This document shows positions 34,858 through 44,029 of a DNA stretch of 64,000 nucleotides, piece after piece; the first letter of the stretch is position 1; every line of letters begins with the position of its first letter. A model generated the notes under the pieces. The model was not told the origin of the DNA. It saw nothing but the letters and a program-made list of their open reading frames with translations, and made no database searches. The DNA comes from Leminorella grimontii ATCC 33999 = DSM 5078 (lineage in GTDB: Bacteria; Pseudomonadota; Gammaproteobacteria; Enterobacterales; Enterobacteriaceae): positions 248,001 through 312,000 of the forward strand of contig NZ_AUUA01000002.1 of assembly GCF_000439085.1 (NCBI RefSeq), in the 5' to 3' direction. The translations under genes were made by a program, and so were the position numbers.

Positions 34858-34870
34858 TCGGAACGGCCAA

Positions 34871-34906
34871 CCGCATCCCGAATTTACCGATAAATTCGGG
34901 ATGCGG
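34871..34906. terminator. hairpin between convergent glycosyltransferase genes
   Basis: A perfect 16-bp stem (34871-34886 with 34891-34906) with a 4-base loop stands between two converging genes. No U-run follows on either strand, so its terminator activity is uncertain, though the position is right. Confidence 0.6.
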
Positions 34907-34935
34907 CGTTAGAAAAACGATGACGAGCCGTCCGC

Positions 34936-35607
34936 TTATTCCTGCCCCACCACTTCCGACAGCGGCTTAAAAAACAGCTCGCGGTAGTCCACGACGCCCT
35001 TTTCAATATCACTGTAGTCTGCGGCCTGATAGGCGACGTTGGGGAAAAGCCCCAGCCAGCAGTCTTTCTCCATCAGGGACCACCAGTTTACGTCCAGCGC
35101 GTAGCGGCTCGGCAAGCCGCCGCGCTCAAGGTGATAAAGGCTTTGCAAATAGTTTTCCAACAGGATGGGATAGTAGTCACGCTGGACCAGGTAAGCGCAG
35201 GCGCACCATGCTTTATTGACGCGCACCAGATAGTTGACGTGCTTAAACGGGGTGACGCGATAGTGGTGTGCGGCCAGGAAGGCGACGGTCCACTTTACGT
35301 TTTTCAGCGTCTGAAACAGGCGATTGATGAGCACGCGAGCGCTCTCTTCATGGATAAACGTCACGTCGTCCTCAAGGATAAGGACGTTATTCCACTTTTC
35401 TTTCATCGCCATCAGCAGGACGGCAATGTGGGACTTAACGCAGCCGATATAGCCGGGAGATTCTTCAATCGCGTTAAAGCGCAGAACCTTCTCTTTGCTT
35501 ATACCCAGAGCCACCAGCTGCTTTTGCAGCTGTTCATTGCGATCGCGCCTTTTCGCCAGGTTGATATAGACCACTTTGTCGACAAACTGCCAATCAATCG
35601 AACTCAA
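34936..35607 (-). CDS. GT25-family glycosyltransferase coupled to lfiJ
   Basis: The 223-residue GT25 protein has DKVVYINLAKRRDRNEQLQKQL, CVKSHIAVLLMAMKEKWNNVLILEDDVTF and YSDIEKGV. The same three motifs occur in the middle domain of the large glycosyltransferase next door, so the two are related. I chose TTG at 35607, which overlaps the lfiJ stop (TTGA) and has GGGGG five bases before it; a GTG at 35637 would overlap lfiJ by more. It is the last gene of the lafK-lfiJ unit, so it is made together with the export ATPase and should serve flagellar protein modification (inference). Confidence 0.82.
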   Translation of the reverse strand: MSSIDWQFVDKVVYINLAKRRDRNEQLQKQLVALGISKEKVLRFNAIEESPGYIGCVKSHIAVLLMAMKEKWNNVLILEDDVTFIHEESARVLINRLFQTLKNVKWTVAFLAAHHYRVTPFKHVNYLVRVNKAWCACAYLVQRDYYPILLENYLQSLYHLERGGLPSRYALDVNWWSLMEKDCWLGLFPNVAYQAADYSDIEKGVVDYRELFFKPLSEVVGQE

Positions 35608-36047
35608 AACAGCCCCCGCATCCTCCGCTGCCAGCACTGGCCGGCAATTTCATCGATCGTCTTCTGCTGCTTGATGTCCGCGTCGTGGGCCAGCGCCTCT
35701 TGCCGTTCCTCAAGCGCAACGGCAATGCCCTTCTCCCTACAGGCGGCGTCAGTCAGGTCGCTTTGAATGCGCTCTTCTTTCACCTTAGCCAGCGCTTTCT
35801 CCTGCTTTTGCCATTCGATAACCCGCTGAAGGCTGCCCTTATAGCCGGACAGGTTTTTCAACGCCTCCGCATTAGACGAGCCGGCGCCGCCGACGTCGTT
35901 CTTTTGCAGCAAATAGCCCAACGCCTTGATGTTGTTATCGTAACGGATGCCAACCTGCTTCTGCTTGGCCAGCTCAACGGTCATTTCGGTAACCGCTTTA
36001 CCGCGCAGCCGCTTGAGGTGCATCAGCGTCATGACTGTCTGATTCAT
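35604..36047 (-). CDS. lfiJ: lateral flagellar export protein LfiJ (FliJ-like)
   Basis: The 147-residue protein is charged and predicted to be a long coiled coil (MTLMHLKRLRGKAVTEMTVELAKQKQVGIRYDNNIKALGY...), the usual FliJ form. FliJ sits in the centre of the FliI ring and carries escort chaperones. It overlaps lfiI by 4 bases (ATGA). Confidence 0.85.
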   Translation of the reverse strand: MNQTVMTLMHLKRLRGKAVTEMTVELAKQKQVGIRYDNNIKALGYLLQKNDVGGAGSSNAEALKNLSGYKGSLQRVIEWQKQEKALAKVKEERIQSDLTDAACREKGIAVALEERQEALAHDADIKQQKTIDEIAGQCWQRRMRGLF

Positions 36048-37384
36048 TGACTACTCTCCGCTTTACCGGACGGAAACAGCGTCGCCAGCCGCGTTTGCAC
36101 CTGCTCAAGCGGCGCGCTTTCTGCGACGTCCTGACGTAAAAAACGTTCAATTGACGGATAGACCTTCACCGCCCGATCGACGGACGGATCGGCTCCAGCC
36201 ACGTAGCCGCCGAGGGGAATAAGCGGCTTAATCTCCATATAGGAGGCATAGTTCTGCTTTAGCTGCCGCGCTGAACGCAGGTGCTCGGGGCTTGTGACCT
36301 GCGACATGCATCGGCTTATCGACTGAGCGATATCGATCGCCGGGTAGTGACCGGATTCCGCCAGCTTGCGGGTCAATACGATGTGACCATCCAGCACGGC
36401 GCGGGCGCAGTCGACGATCGGGTCCTGCTGGTCGTCGCCTTCGGCCAGTACGGTATAAATGGCCGTCATGGAACCTTGGCTTTCGCTGTTGCCGGCGCTT
36501 TCAACCAGTTTAGGAATAAGGCCGAAGACCGACGGGGGATAGCCTTTGGTGGCGGGCGGCTCCCCTAAAGAAAGGGCGATCTCCCGCTGCGCCATTGCGT
36601 AACGGGTCAAGGAGTCCACCAGCAGCAGCACGTCTTTATCGCTGTCGCGAAACCAGGCGGCAATCGCATGGCACAGCTCCGTCGCCTTCAGGCGCATCAG
36701 CGGCGATTCGTCGGCGGGCGCGGCGACCACGATAGACTTGGCCATCCCCTCTGCCCCCAGAGAATGGTCGATAAACTCTTTCACTTCACGGCCGCGTTCG
36801 CCGATAAGCCCGACCACCACGACCTGCGCGCGGGTGTGGCGCGTTATCATGCCCAGCAGCACGCTTTTACCCACGCCGCTGCCGGCCATCAGCCCCACGC
36901 GCTGCCCCTTGCCGATAGTCAGCAGGCCGTTGATGGCCCTGACGCCGACGTCGAGCGGCTCGTTAACGGAGCGACGGGTCAATGGATTCACCGAGGGTGC
37001 GATAGGGGACAGCACGCAGCTGCCCGTAAGCCGTCCCTTGCCGTCAATCGGTTCGCCGAGGCCGTTAACCACCCGGCCAAGCCAGCCTTCGCCTATGGTG
37101 ATGTCCTGCGCTTTATCTTCGGGGAACACCCGTGCGCCGGCCATCAGCCCCACCGGCTGCTTAAACGGCATCAGGTAGGTGATATCGCGGTTAAACCCTA
37201 CCGCCTGCGCTTCTATCATCGAGCGGTCGGCGCCCTCGACGCGACAAAGCTGCCCGGTGGCAAGCGGGCAGCCGACGCTTTCAAGCAGAATGCCGTTGAC
37301 TCTCACCAGCCTGCCGGCGACTCGCGCCAGCGGGATGGATTCAATCGACTTCAGCGCGCTGCCGAAAAGCGAGGCGTCACTCAT
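36044..37384 (-). CDS. lfiI: lateral flagellar export ATPase LfiI (FliI-like)
   Basis: The 446-residue ATPase of the F1-beta/FliI family has Walker A AGSGVGKS (about residue 165), the LLLVDSLTRYAMAQREIALSLGEPPATKGYPPSVF stretch and the LTRKLAESGHYPAIDIAQSISR motif. It hydrolyses ATP to feed substrates to the flagellar export gate. It overlaps lfiH by 8 bases. Confidence 0.96.
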   Translation of the reverse strand: MSDASLFGSALKSIESIPLARVAGRLVRVNGILLESVGCPLATGQLCRVEGADRSMIEAQAVGFNRDITYLMPFKQPVGLMAGARVFPEDKAQDITIGEGWLGRVVNGLGEPIDGKGRLTGSCVLSPIAPSVNPLTRRSVNEPLDVGVRAINGLLTIGKGQRVGLMAGSGVGKSVLLGMITRHTRAQVVVVGLIGERGREVKEFIDHSLGAEGMAKSIVVAAPADESPLMRLKATELCHAIAAWFRDSDKDVLLLVDSLTRYAMAQREIALSLGEPPATKGYPPSVFGLIPKLVESAGNSESQGSMTAIYTVLAEGDDQQDPIVDCARAVLDGHIVLTRKLAESGHYPAIDIAQSISRCMSQVTSPEHLRSARQLKQNYASYMEIKPLIPLGGYVAGADPSVDRAVKVYPSIERFLRQDVAESAPLEQVQTRLATLFPSGKAESSQ

Positions 37385-38081
37385 CGCCCGCCTCCGGCGT
37401 CAGGGTGTCCTTCAGCGCCGACATACATTGTTCAAGCCGCTGTTCGCAGCCGACGTCCAGCTCTGCGGTATCGGTCACGATGCGGCACTCCCCGGCGCCA
37501 AGGTCCGTGCTGGGGGTTAGCCCCCATTCGCTGACCTTGTCCGGCGCGACGTTCTGGATGCGCTCAAACTCTTCGCGGCTTAACAGCACCTGCAGCGAAG
37601 CGGGCGCCGACGGCAGGGCGCCGAGCGCCTCTTCCACCAGCGCCAGCAGCTGGGTAGGCTGAAGCGCGAGTTCGCAGCGGATCACCTGACGCGTAACCTT
37701 CTCTACCAGCGTCAGCAGCTCTTCGCGCTGCTTGCGCTCGATGTGCGCCAGATAGTCGTTCAGGCTCGAGACGGCGGCATCCAGCGGCTTGGCGGCGACG
37801 GTGAAGGCGTTAAGCCCTTCGCGCTGCCCGGCGAGGCTGCCCTCGGCGTAGCCTTCGCGCATGCCTTCGTCGTAGCCTTTTTGGCGGCCTTCGCTAAAGC
37901 CCTGCTCCTGGCCCTCTTGCATGCCTTGTTCAAAGCCTTTTTGCATCCCCTCCTGAAAGCCGTCCATCAGGCGGCGCTGAAAGTCTGCCGACGACAGGCC
38001 AGGCTCCAGCTCCACGTGCAGACGACTGCGAGGAGGAAAGCGGTGCAGGCGATAGCGCCCGCGCAGTGTTTCCAACGCCAT
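37377..38081 (-). CDS. lfiH: lateral flagellar export regulator LfiH (FliH-like)
   Basis: The 234-residue protein has the hallmark FliH glycine repeat region (about residues 35-80: GFQEGMQKGFEQGMQEGQEQGFSEG and on, GxxxG every four residues), followed by a coiled coil and a C domain that binds FliI. It keeps the ATPase in check and links it to the C-ring. Confidence 0.94.
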   Translation of the reverse strand: MALETLRGRYRLHRFPPRSRLHVELEPGLSSADFQRRLMDGFQEGMQKGFEQGMQEGQEQGFSEGRQKGYDEGMREGYAEGSLAGQREGLNAFTVAAKPLDAAVSSLNDYLAHIERKQREELLTLVEKVTRQVIRCELALQPTQLLALVEEALGALPSAPASLQVLLSREEFERIQNVAPDKVSEWGLTPSTDLGAGECRIVTDTAELDVGCEQRLEQCMSALKDTLTPEAGDE

Positions 38082-38087
38082 GGTTTA

Positions 38088-39101
38088 TTACTCCGCCGTT
38101 CTTTCGGTAAACAGCTGCAGCGAGATGTCGCCCGCCTCTTCCAGCTCGCGGGCGACCTGCATAATGTCGCGGCGAGCCTGTTCGATACGGCTGACCGGGA
38201 CCGGCCCAAGGCGAGAGGTAATGCCTTCCAACTGCTGGACCTGCCGTTTCGGCATGACGCCGAAAATCGCACGCCGCAGCGGCGCCTCGGTGCCTTTGAG
38301 CGCCACGGCCCATTCGTCCATCGGCACTTCTTCCAGCAGGCGACGGCGAACGTCTTCGGTCTGGCGCACCAGAATGAAGAAGTCGTACATTTCGTCCTGC
38401 AGCTGCTCGAGCACCTCTTCGTCCAGCTCGCGCAGATGTTCGAGGATCTGCTGCTGGTTGCCCTGAATGCGGTTGACGATGTCAGCCGCCTGTTTGATGC
38501 CCTTCACTTTGGAGCCGTGCTCCGCCAGCAGGGACAGGCCGCGATCGATTAAGCGATCCAGCTCGTCCACCACGTCGCGGTTGACGTCGCTCAGCTTGGC
38601 GACGCGATAGAGGATCTCGTTTTGAATCGGCTCGTTCATAAAAAACAGCACTTCGGCGGCGATTTCCGGCGTAAGGAAGGCCAGAAAAACCGCCTGAAGC
38701 TGCAGGTGCTCTTCAGAAATCAGCGCCGCCAGCTGGCGAGGCTCAATCCACTGCAGGCGCGCCATGCGGGTGCGAATTTCATCGCCGTAAATACCGTTAA
38801 TCACGCTGCTGGCGATTTCACCGCCCAGCGCCTTGTTCAAAATGCCCTGAAGCATTGAGCGGGACGCGCCGTTGATGCCGCTCTGCTCGCGGAACTCATC
38901 GAGAAAGTGGTTGATGACGCGCCTCGCCTGGCTGGTCTTCACGCCCGACAGCCGCGCCATGTGCTCGCTCAGGCGAACCACCTCTTCACGGCTTAGCTTT
39001 TGCATCACCGTCGCGGCAGCCTCTTCTCCGAGGCACAGCAGCAGAATCGCCGCCTGATCCAGATAGCTGGTGCCGCTCTTACTTGTTGTCAATTCGCTCA
39101 T
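38088..39101 (-). CDS. lfiG: lateral flagellar motor switch protein LfiG (FliG-like)
   Basis: The 337-residue FliG homologue has three armadillo-like domains: AAILLLCLGEEAAATVMQKLSREEV at the start, IEPRQLAALISEEHLQLQAVFLAFL in the middle, and the C domain with charged residues that meet the stator (LAEHGSKVKGIKQAADIVNRI). It couples LafT to rotor turning. It overlaps the lfiF end by 23 bases. Confidence 0.95.
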   Translation of the reverse strand: MSELTTSKSGTSYLDQAAILLLCLGEEAAATVMQKLSREEVVRLSEHMARLSGVKTSQARRVINHFLDEFREQSGINGASRSMLQGILNKALGGEIASSVINGIYGDEIRTRMARLQWIEPRQLAALISEEHLQLQAVFLAFLTPEIAAEVLFFMNEPIQNEILYRVAKLSDVNRDVVDELDRLIDRGLSLLAEHGSKVKGIKQAADIVNRIQGNQQQILEHLRELDEEVLEQLQDEMYDFFILVRQTEDVRRRLLEEVPMDEWAVALKGTEAPLRRAIFGVMPKRQVQQLEGITSRLGPVPVSRIEQARRDIMQVARELEEAGDISLQLFTERTAE

Positions 39102-40758
39102 TGCTGGTAATCCACTGTCTGATGACTTCGGCGACGCGATCGGTATCGTTTATCGCCAGCTTCTTCAAGAATTCCACCTTGGTCTCCAGGCCGGAGCTTT
39201 GCGGCGGCAGGCCGTCATCGCCGGAGAACGAAGGCAGATCGACGTTTTTGCGCTCATCTTCTCCGGAAGGATCGGCGTTACGTTCATCGCTCTCTTGCGG
39301 CAAGGCGGAGGCCGGTTCTTCGCTGAGGGGCGCTCGCTCTTTCGGCGCGGACAGCCGTTTAATCAACGGACGAATCACGACGAACAGCAGCACCAGCACC
39401 AGCAGGATCCCGCCGCCCAGCCGCGCCCAGGCCAGAATGCCCGCGTTCTGCCACCAGGGCTCTTTTTCCTCAACCGGCTGAGCGGCGGGCAGGAAGGAGA
39501 GCGTTGACAGAGAAAGCTTATCGCCGCGTTCGGCGTTAATGCCCGCCGCGCTGTTAAGCAGCGCCGTCACCTGCTCGCGCTGTTCCGGCGTCCAGCCTTT
39601 CACCGTTGGCGAATCCTGATTAAGCACGACCGCGACGTTCAGGCGCTTAATTTCAAAGCCCTGATGTTGGATGTGCTGTACCGTGCGGTCGTAGGCGTAG
39701 TCGCGCTGGCTTTCCGTATGTTGGGAAAGGGCCTGTGACGGCGCATTAGCGGCATCGCCGCCGTTTTGTCCGGCTGCCGGGGCGGCAGCGCCGGTTTCCG
39801 GCGGACGGTTGCTTAAGGAGCCGGGAATACCCATCGCCAGCTTGTCGGTATTATGCTCCTGAGAGCTTTTCTCATGGCTGACCTTCGGCGTATCGCCCAG
39901 GCGCTCCTGCGTTTCGTCTATTTGGCTGAGATCCAGCTGCGGCATGACGCTGACGCGGAAGTTGTTTTGGCCGACCAGCGAAACCAGTACGTTGGAGAGG
40001 CTGGCGCGCGTTTTGTCCTGAATGTCTTTCAGCAGGCGGTCTCTTTTACGCGTGGCGCCGGCGGACTGCGCCTCTTCGCTGACGCCGTCAGAAAGCAGAT
40101 TGCCCGCCTGATCCACCACGCTTACGCGCGAAGGCTTGAGGCCGGGAATGCTGCCCGACACCAGGTGGATGATGGCGTTGACGTTGTCGTCGGTCAGAGT
40201 GACGCCATAGCGCAGCCGCACCACGACGGAGGCGCTGTTCTCCGGCTGGTTGTTAATGACAAAGGAGCTTTCTTCATTCAGCGCCAGCTGAACGCGGGCG
40301 CTTTCCACCGCGTTGAGCGTCATGATGCTCTGCGCCAGCTCGCCTTCAAGGCTTCGCTTATAGCGCACGTTCTGAACGAACTGGCTGCTGCCAAGCACTT
40401 CGTCTTTATCCATCAGCTCGTAGCCGCTGGGCAAAATGGCCTGAACGCCCTTTGCCGCAAGCGTCATGCGCGTTTTCGACAGCGCGGCTCGCGGCACGAG
40501 AATTTGTCCGCTGTTGGGGTCAATGCGGTATTCAAGCTTTTCCCCGTCCAGTACGGTAACGATCTGGGAGGTCGGCAGGTTTTCCTGCGCGCCGTACAGC
40601 GCCGTATAGTCCCCTTCGCCGTTCCACAGCAGGGCGACGATCGCCGCCGTCGCTGCAAACGCCGCGAGGCCCAGCAGGCCCCACTTTATCAGGCCGTCGG
40701 CCTTCGGCAGTTTCCCCAGCAGAGGTCCCGCCAGGTCTTTCAATGAGGTGAGTTTCAT
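39079..40758 (-). CDS. lfiF: lateral flagellar MS-ring protein LfiF (FliF-like)
   Basis: The 559-residue protein has two membrane helices: LLGLAAFAATAAIVALLW near residue 30 and ILAWARLGGGILLVLVLLFVVI near 450. Between them are the ring-building motifs of the YscJ/FliF family (YRIDPNSGQILVPRAALSKTRMTLAAKG). The C tail (EFLKKLAINDTDRVAEVIRQWI) binds LfiG. It forms the MS-ring, the base on which the motor assembles. Confidence 0.95.
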   Translation of the reverse strand: MKLTSLKDLAGPLLGKLPKADGLIKWGLLGLAAFAATAAIVALLWNGEGDYTALYGAQENLPTSQIVTVLDGEKLEYRIDPNSGQILVPRAALSKTRMTLAAKGVQAILPSGYELMDKDEVLGSSQFVQNVRYKRSLEGELAQSIMTLNAVESARVQLALNEESSFVINNQPENSASVVVRLRYGVTLTDDNVNAIIHLVSGSIPGLKPSRVSVVDQAGNLLSDGVSEEAQSAGATRKRDRLLKDIQDKTRASLSNVLVSLVGQNNFRVSVMPQLDLSQIDETQERLGDTPKVSHEKSSQEHNTDKLAMGIPGSLSNRPPETGAAAPAAGQNGGDAANAPSQALSQHTESQRDYAYDRTVQHIQHQGFEIKRLNVAVVLNQDSPTVKGWTPEQREQVTALLNSAAGINAERGDKLSLSTLSFLPAAQPVEEKEPWWQNAGILAWARLGGGILLVLVLLFVVIRPLIKRLSAPKERAPLSEEPASALPQESDERNADPSGEDERKNVDLPSFSGDDGLPPQSSGLETKVEFLKKLAINDTDRVAEVIRQWITSNERIDNK

Positions 40759-40763
40759 AATGA

Positions 40764-41117
40764 TTACACAGACATGCTCATCAGATCGTTAAAACCGCTT
40801 GCGACTTTATTACGCACCTGCACCAGCGCGGAGAAGGTTAGCGATGCCTGTTGGCTGGCGATCATGGCGCCGGCCAGATCGTCGCTCTGTCCCATTTCAA
40901 CGGCGGTTTGGCTCTCCAACGCCGTCCGCTGCGCCTCGTCGACGCGCCCGAGGGCGGAATTCATCACTTGGCTGAACGAAACGTCACCGCTCGCTTTTGA
41001 GGCTAACGGCGTATCCAAAGGGGAAGCGGGGCTCACCGGCGATTCCGCCAGCGTTTTCATTCGACCCATTTCCTGCGTCAGCTGAGACTCAATGGCGCTG
41101 CCGGTCGTGATTATCAT
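40764..41117 (-). CDS. lfiE: lateral flagellar MS-ring/rod adapter LfiE (FliE-like)
   Basis: The 117-residue FliE homologue ends with the typical SFSALVQVRNKVASGFNDLMSMSV and has the FSQVMNSALGRVDEAQ segment. It joins the MS-ring to the rod. It lies 5 bases before lfiF and 54 after lafK. Confidence 0.92.
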   Translation of the reverse strand: MIITTGSAIESQLTQEMGRMKTLAESPVSPASPLDTPLASKASGDVSFSQVMNSALGRVDEAQRTALESQTAVEMGQSDDLAGAMIASQQASLTFSALVQVRNKVASGFNDLMSMSV

Positions 41118-41171
41118 GGTATTGATCCTGTTTGATTCAAAAGCGGAACGTGACGAAAAAGCAAATCAGGC

Positions 41172-42182
41172 TTAGGAAAACTGCACTTCAATGCCGTTTT
41201 TACGCATGGAGGCCAACCGATAGCGCAGCGCCCGCGGCGTAATGCCCAAGAGGTCGGCGATTTTTCCTCTATTGCCGTGGTATTTGCGCATGAGGTCTGC
41301 AATGTACTGGTACTGAGCAAAACGGCCGTGTTCCCCCAGGCTGTCGCTCTCCTGCGGCTGCGACTGCGGGCAAATAGCGATATGGGAAATGTTCTCTTTG
41401 TACGGCTGTTCTACATAAGAAGAGGAGGTTGATGCAGGCAGGCCCAGCGAATCCGGAACGATGACGCCGTCCCGGCTTAAAATCATGCCGCGCTGAATGG
41501 TGTTTTCCAACTGGCGAACGTTGCCCGGCCAGCCGTACTTCAAAAGCGCCGTTTTGGCTGATTCAGAGAGCGTAGCCTGACGGCCGAAGGCCGTGGCGTA
41601 TTTTTGTATAAACCGTTCGGCCAAAGGCAAAATGTCGCCGACCCTTTCGCGCAGCGGCGGAATAGAAATCGGCACAACGGAAAGGCGATAGTAAAGGTCT
41701 TCCCGAAAGCGCCCGGCGGCCACTTCGGCCTCCAGGTTTTTATTGGTGCAGGCAATAAGGCGGAAATTCAGGCGGATCGAACGATTGCTGCCAAGGCGCT
41801 CAACCTGATGCTCTTGCAGCACGCGCAAAATCTTCGCCTGCAGGGCCAGCGGCATATCGCCAATTTCATCAAGCAGCAGCGTGCCGCCGTTAGCCATCTC
41901 AAGCTTACCGGGGACCGCAGACACCGCGCCGGTAAACGCGCCTTTCTCATAGCCAAACAGCGTCGCTTCCAGCATGTTTTCCGGAATAGCGGCGCAGTTG
42001 ACGCCGATGTAAGGAGCATCCTGAGGTTCAGGAAACGCCAGAGAATGAATGAGCTTGGCGATGCACTCTTTACCCGTTCCCGTTTCGCCCTGAACTAATA
42101 CAGGTATATTAAAAGAAGCTACGCGTTTGGCCAGTGACAATACTTTGATGCTGGCGGACGCTTCGGCGATAAATCCCGACAT
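41172..42182 (-). CDS. lafK: sigma-54-dependent lateral flagellar activator LafK (no receiver domain)
   Basis: The 336-residue AAA+ enhancer-binding protein starts almost directly with the central domain: Walker A GETGTGKE (32-39), GAFTGA loop (81-86), which contacts sigma-54, Walker B TLLLDEIGD (101-109), and the arginine-finger region. A Fis-type HTH (NRGKIADLLGITPRALRYRL) ends the protein. AGGAT six bases before the ATG supports this start, so the N-terminal regulatory domain found in FlrC/NtrC-type proteins is truly absent. It should activate the sigma-54 promoters before lafB and lfgB. A 628-base AT-rich region separates it from divergent lfiM. Confidence 0.92.
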   Translation of the reverse strand: MSGFIAEASASIKVLSLAKRVASFNIPVLVQGETGTGKECIAKLIHSLAFPEPQDAPYIGVNCAAIPENMLEATLFGYEKGAFTGAVSAVPGKLEMANGGTLLLDEIGDMPLALQAKILRVLQEHQVERLGSNRSIRLNFRLIACTNKNLEAEVAAGRFREDLYYRLSVVPISIPPLRERVGDILPLAERFIQKYATAFGRQATLSESAKTALLKYGWPGNVRQLENTIQRGMILSRDGVIVPDSLGLPASTSSSYVEQPYKENISHIAICPQSQPQESDSLGEHGRFAQYQYIADLMRKYHGNRGKIADLLGITPRALRYRLASMRKNGIEVQFS

Positions 42183-42810
42183 CTTTAATCCTATTCAGTT
42201 GTTTGGTTAATAAGAAATACACGATAAAGTAAAACAGCCGCCATAAACTCACGCGGTCGCTCTTTCACTTATTTGCCACACAACGCATTCACACTCACGT
42301 TTGCTACAACGCTTAACTCAAAATTGAGATGAATAAGGACACATTCAAAATCAGATAAAAAAGAATGTATATGAGCATGAAGCAAAGGGCGTTATTCTTT
42401 TTCCGTTCATTTCTATAATGAAAGAAAACTCAGAACGAGCAGGATAGTACCATCGTAATCAAAAGAGTGTTGACATAAATGAATAATTAAAAAATTAATG
42501 AATAATATTCAATAAGATAGGCACAGAAAATCGTATCAGCGCCGGAAGGTGAGCTAATATCAAGAATATGAAAATTATTTATTTATAATATATTAAAGCC
42601 TTTTACCCATTGCCATAACAATAGACTTGCTGTTAAATACCGCCTTCGTTTCAGTCGAAGACTTTATCTGTAAACACGATTTCCTTCTCTCCACTATTAA
42701 TAGCTGCATTTAATGAGCAAAACTTAAATGCAAAAATAAATATTTTTTAGCGGTGAGTAAAAAGCACAATTAACCATACAACTTATGTCATTATTCAGAG
42801 AGTGAACGCC
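42183..42810. other. AT-rich regulatory region between lafK and lfiM
   Basis: About 630 AT-rich bases separate the two divergent early flagellar operons. I found no credible gene and no clear -24/-12 box. Runs of A and T suggest bent DNA. It must hold the master promoters of the cluster. Confidence 0.5.
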
Positions 42811-43665
42811 ATGCTGAAATACAGCCAAACCCCGGGCATATTTAAGCTCGAAGGAAACAGACTTGGCCGACCTTATCACCGTCTTCCAACCATGTTTATG
42901 AGTAAGTTTGACGTTATTGACTCCCGACTGAATAACTACTTTTTGAAAAAGCATCGCACCAGCATTACGTTAAAAAAGATCGACTGCGAAATGGATGTTA
43001 CCAACAAAACCGCCGAGTTGATGGCCTCGCAGGTCGGCCACTTGGCCTTTGACATCGACCGCCCTTTACTGCTGACGCTTTTGAGCAACTTCTACGGGCT
43101 AGAAGAGGCCAGAGACGACGCGTCGCCCGACCGCCCGACAAAAACCGAAATGCGGCTAAAAAGCCGCCTGGCGATGGACATCTGCAGCCTTATCTTTCAT
43201 AAGGATACGCTTGGCATACCGCTGTCTATCAAGATAGACACCAGTACGGTATGCACGCGCTGGGCCTATCAGATAGCCCTCAACCTGACTGACGATGAAA
43301 ACGGACGCTTTTACATTCTGTTGGATGACGCTCACACCGACCACATTCTCAACTTCCTGCGTAAAAAAGAGACGGCTCGTACGCCGGAAGACGCCCGGCA
43401 GCGCCTGGAAAACAGACGCGCGGCGGTTGACGCACTCGCCAATACGCTGCCGCTGACTCTTCGAGTAAACGTCGCCCAGTTCCCCCTAAGCGTAGCGGAT
43501 TTAGCGACGCTGAAAGCGGGCGACATTTTGCCCATCAGCCTGCCGGAGACATTTCCCGTCTGTATCGGGAAATCAGAAATATTTCACGCTCTGATCGTTG
43601 AAGATCGGGAAAAACTTTACCTGTCAGAAATTACGGAAACCACCACTGAGAAATCCTATGAGTAA
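42811..43665 (+). CDS. lfiM: lateral flagellar motor switch protein LfiM (FliM-like)
   Basis: The 284-residue protein is a divergent FliM homologue: a CheC-like middle domain and a C-terminal SpoA domain (LRVNVAQFPLSVADLATLKAGDILPISLPETFPVCIGKSEIF). The N-terminal CheY-binding peptide seen in enteric FliM is not evident, so the lateral motor may not reverse. I prefer the ATG at 42811 to the GTG at 42802. It overlaps lfiN by 8 bases and leads the lfiM-lfhA operon. Confidence 0.85.
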   Translation: MLKYSQTPGIFKLEGNRLGRPYHRLPTMFMSKFDVIDSRLNNYFLKKHRTSITLKKIDCEMDVTNKTAELMASQVGHLAFDIDRPLLLTLLSNFYGLEEARDDASPDRPTKTEMRLKSRLAMDICSLIFHKDTLGIPLSIKIDTSTVCTRWAYQIALNLTDDENGRFYILLDDAHTDHILNFLRKKETARTPEDARQRLENRRAAVDALANTLPLTLRVNVAQFPLSVADLATLKAGDILPISLPETFPVCIGKSEIFHALIVEDREKLYLSEITETTTEKSYE

Positions 43666-44029
43666 CCAAGAAGATTCACTTGAGCAAGGGTTGGAACTCA
43701 ACGTTGAGGACGCCGCCAGCGCATCCCCACGCCGCACGCCTTCGGCGTCGACGCCGGATGCAGTCAGGCTTACGGACTCTATGCCGCTTCTAAAGCGTAT
43801 CCCCGTCACGCTCACGCTGGAGGTCGCCTCGGTGGAGATCGTGCTGGCTGACCTGCTCAACGTCGACGACGATACGGTGATTGAGCTAGACAAGCTGGCC
43901 GGCGAACCGCTGGACATCAAGGTCAATAACATCCTGCTTGGAAAGGCGGAGGTGGTGGTCGTTAATGAAAAATACGGCCTGAGGGTACTGGAATTCAATA
44001 CGAACAGCATTGACGACTTGAACCCATGA
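43658..44029 (+). CDS. lfiN: lateral flagellar motor switch protein LfiN (FliN-like)
   Basis: The 123-residue protein has a polar N tail and a C-terminal SpoA domain (LLKRIPVTLTLEVASVEIVLADLLNVDDDTVIELDKLAGEPLDIKVNNILLGKAEVVVVNEKYGLRV) with the FliN consensus. It makes the lower part of the C-ring with LfiM. The ATG at 43658 gives the usual length. It overlaps lfiP by 4 bases. Confidence 0.93.
   Translation: MSNQEDSLEQGLELNVEDAASASPRRTPSASTPDAVRLTDSMPLLKRIPVTLTLEVASVEIVLADLLNVDDDTVIELDKLAGEPLDIKVNNILLGKAEVVVVNEKYGLRVLEFNTNSIDDLNP

Noticed and set aside
39853-40746. A 297-codon + strand frame opposite lfiF
   Set aside because: It is a shadow of lfiF; no ribosome site or family motif.
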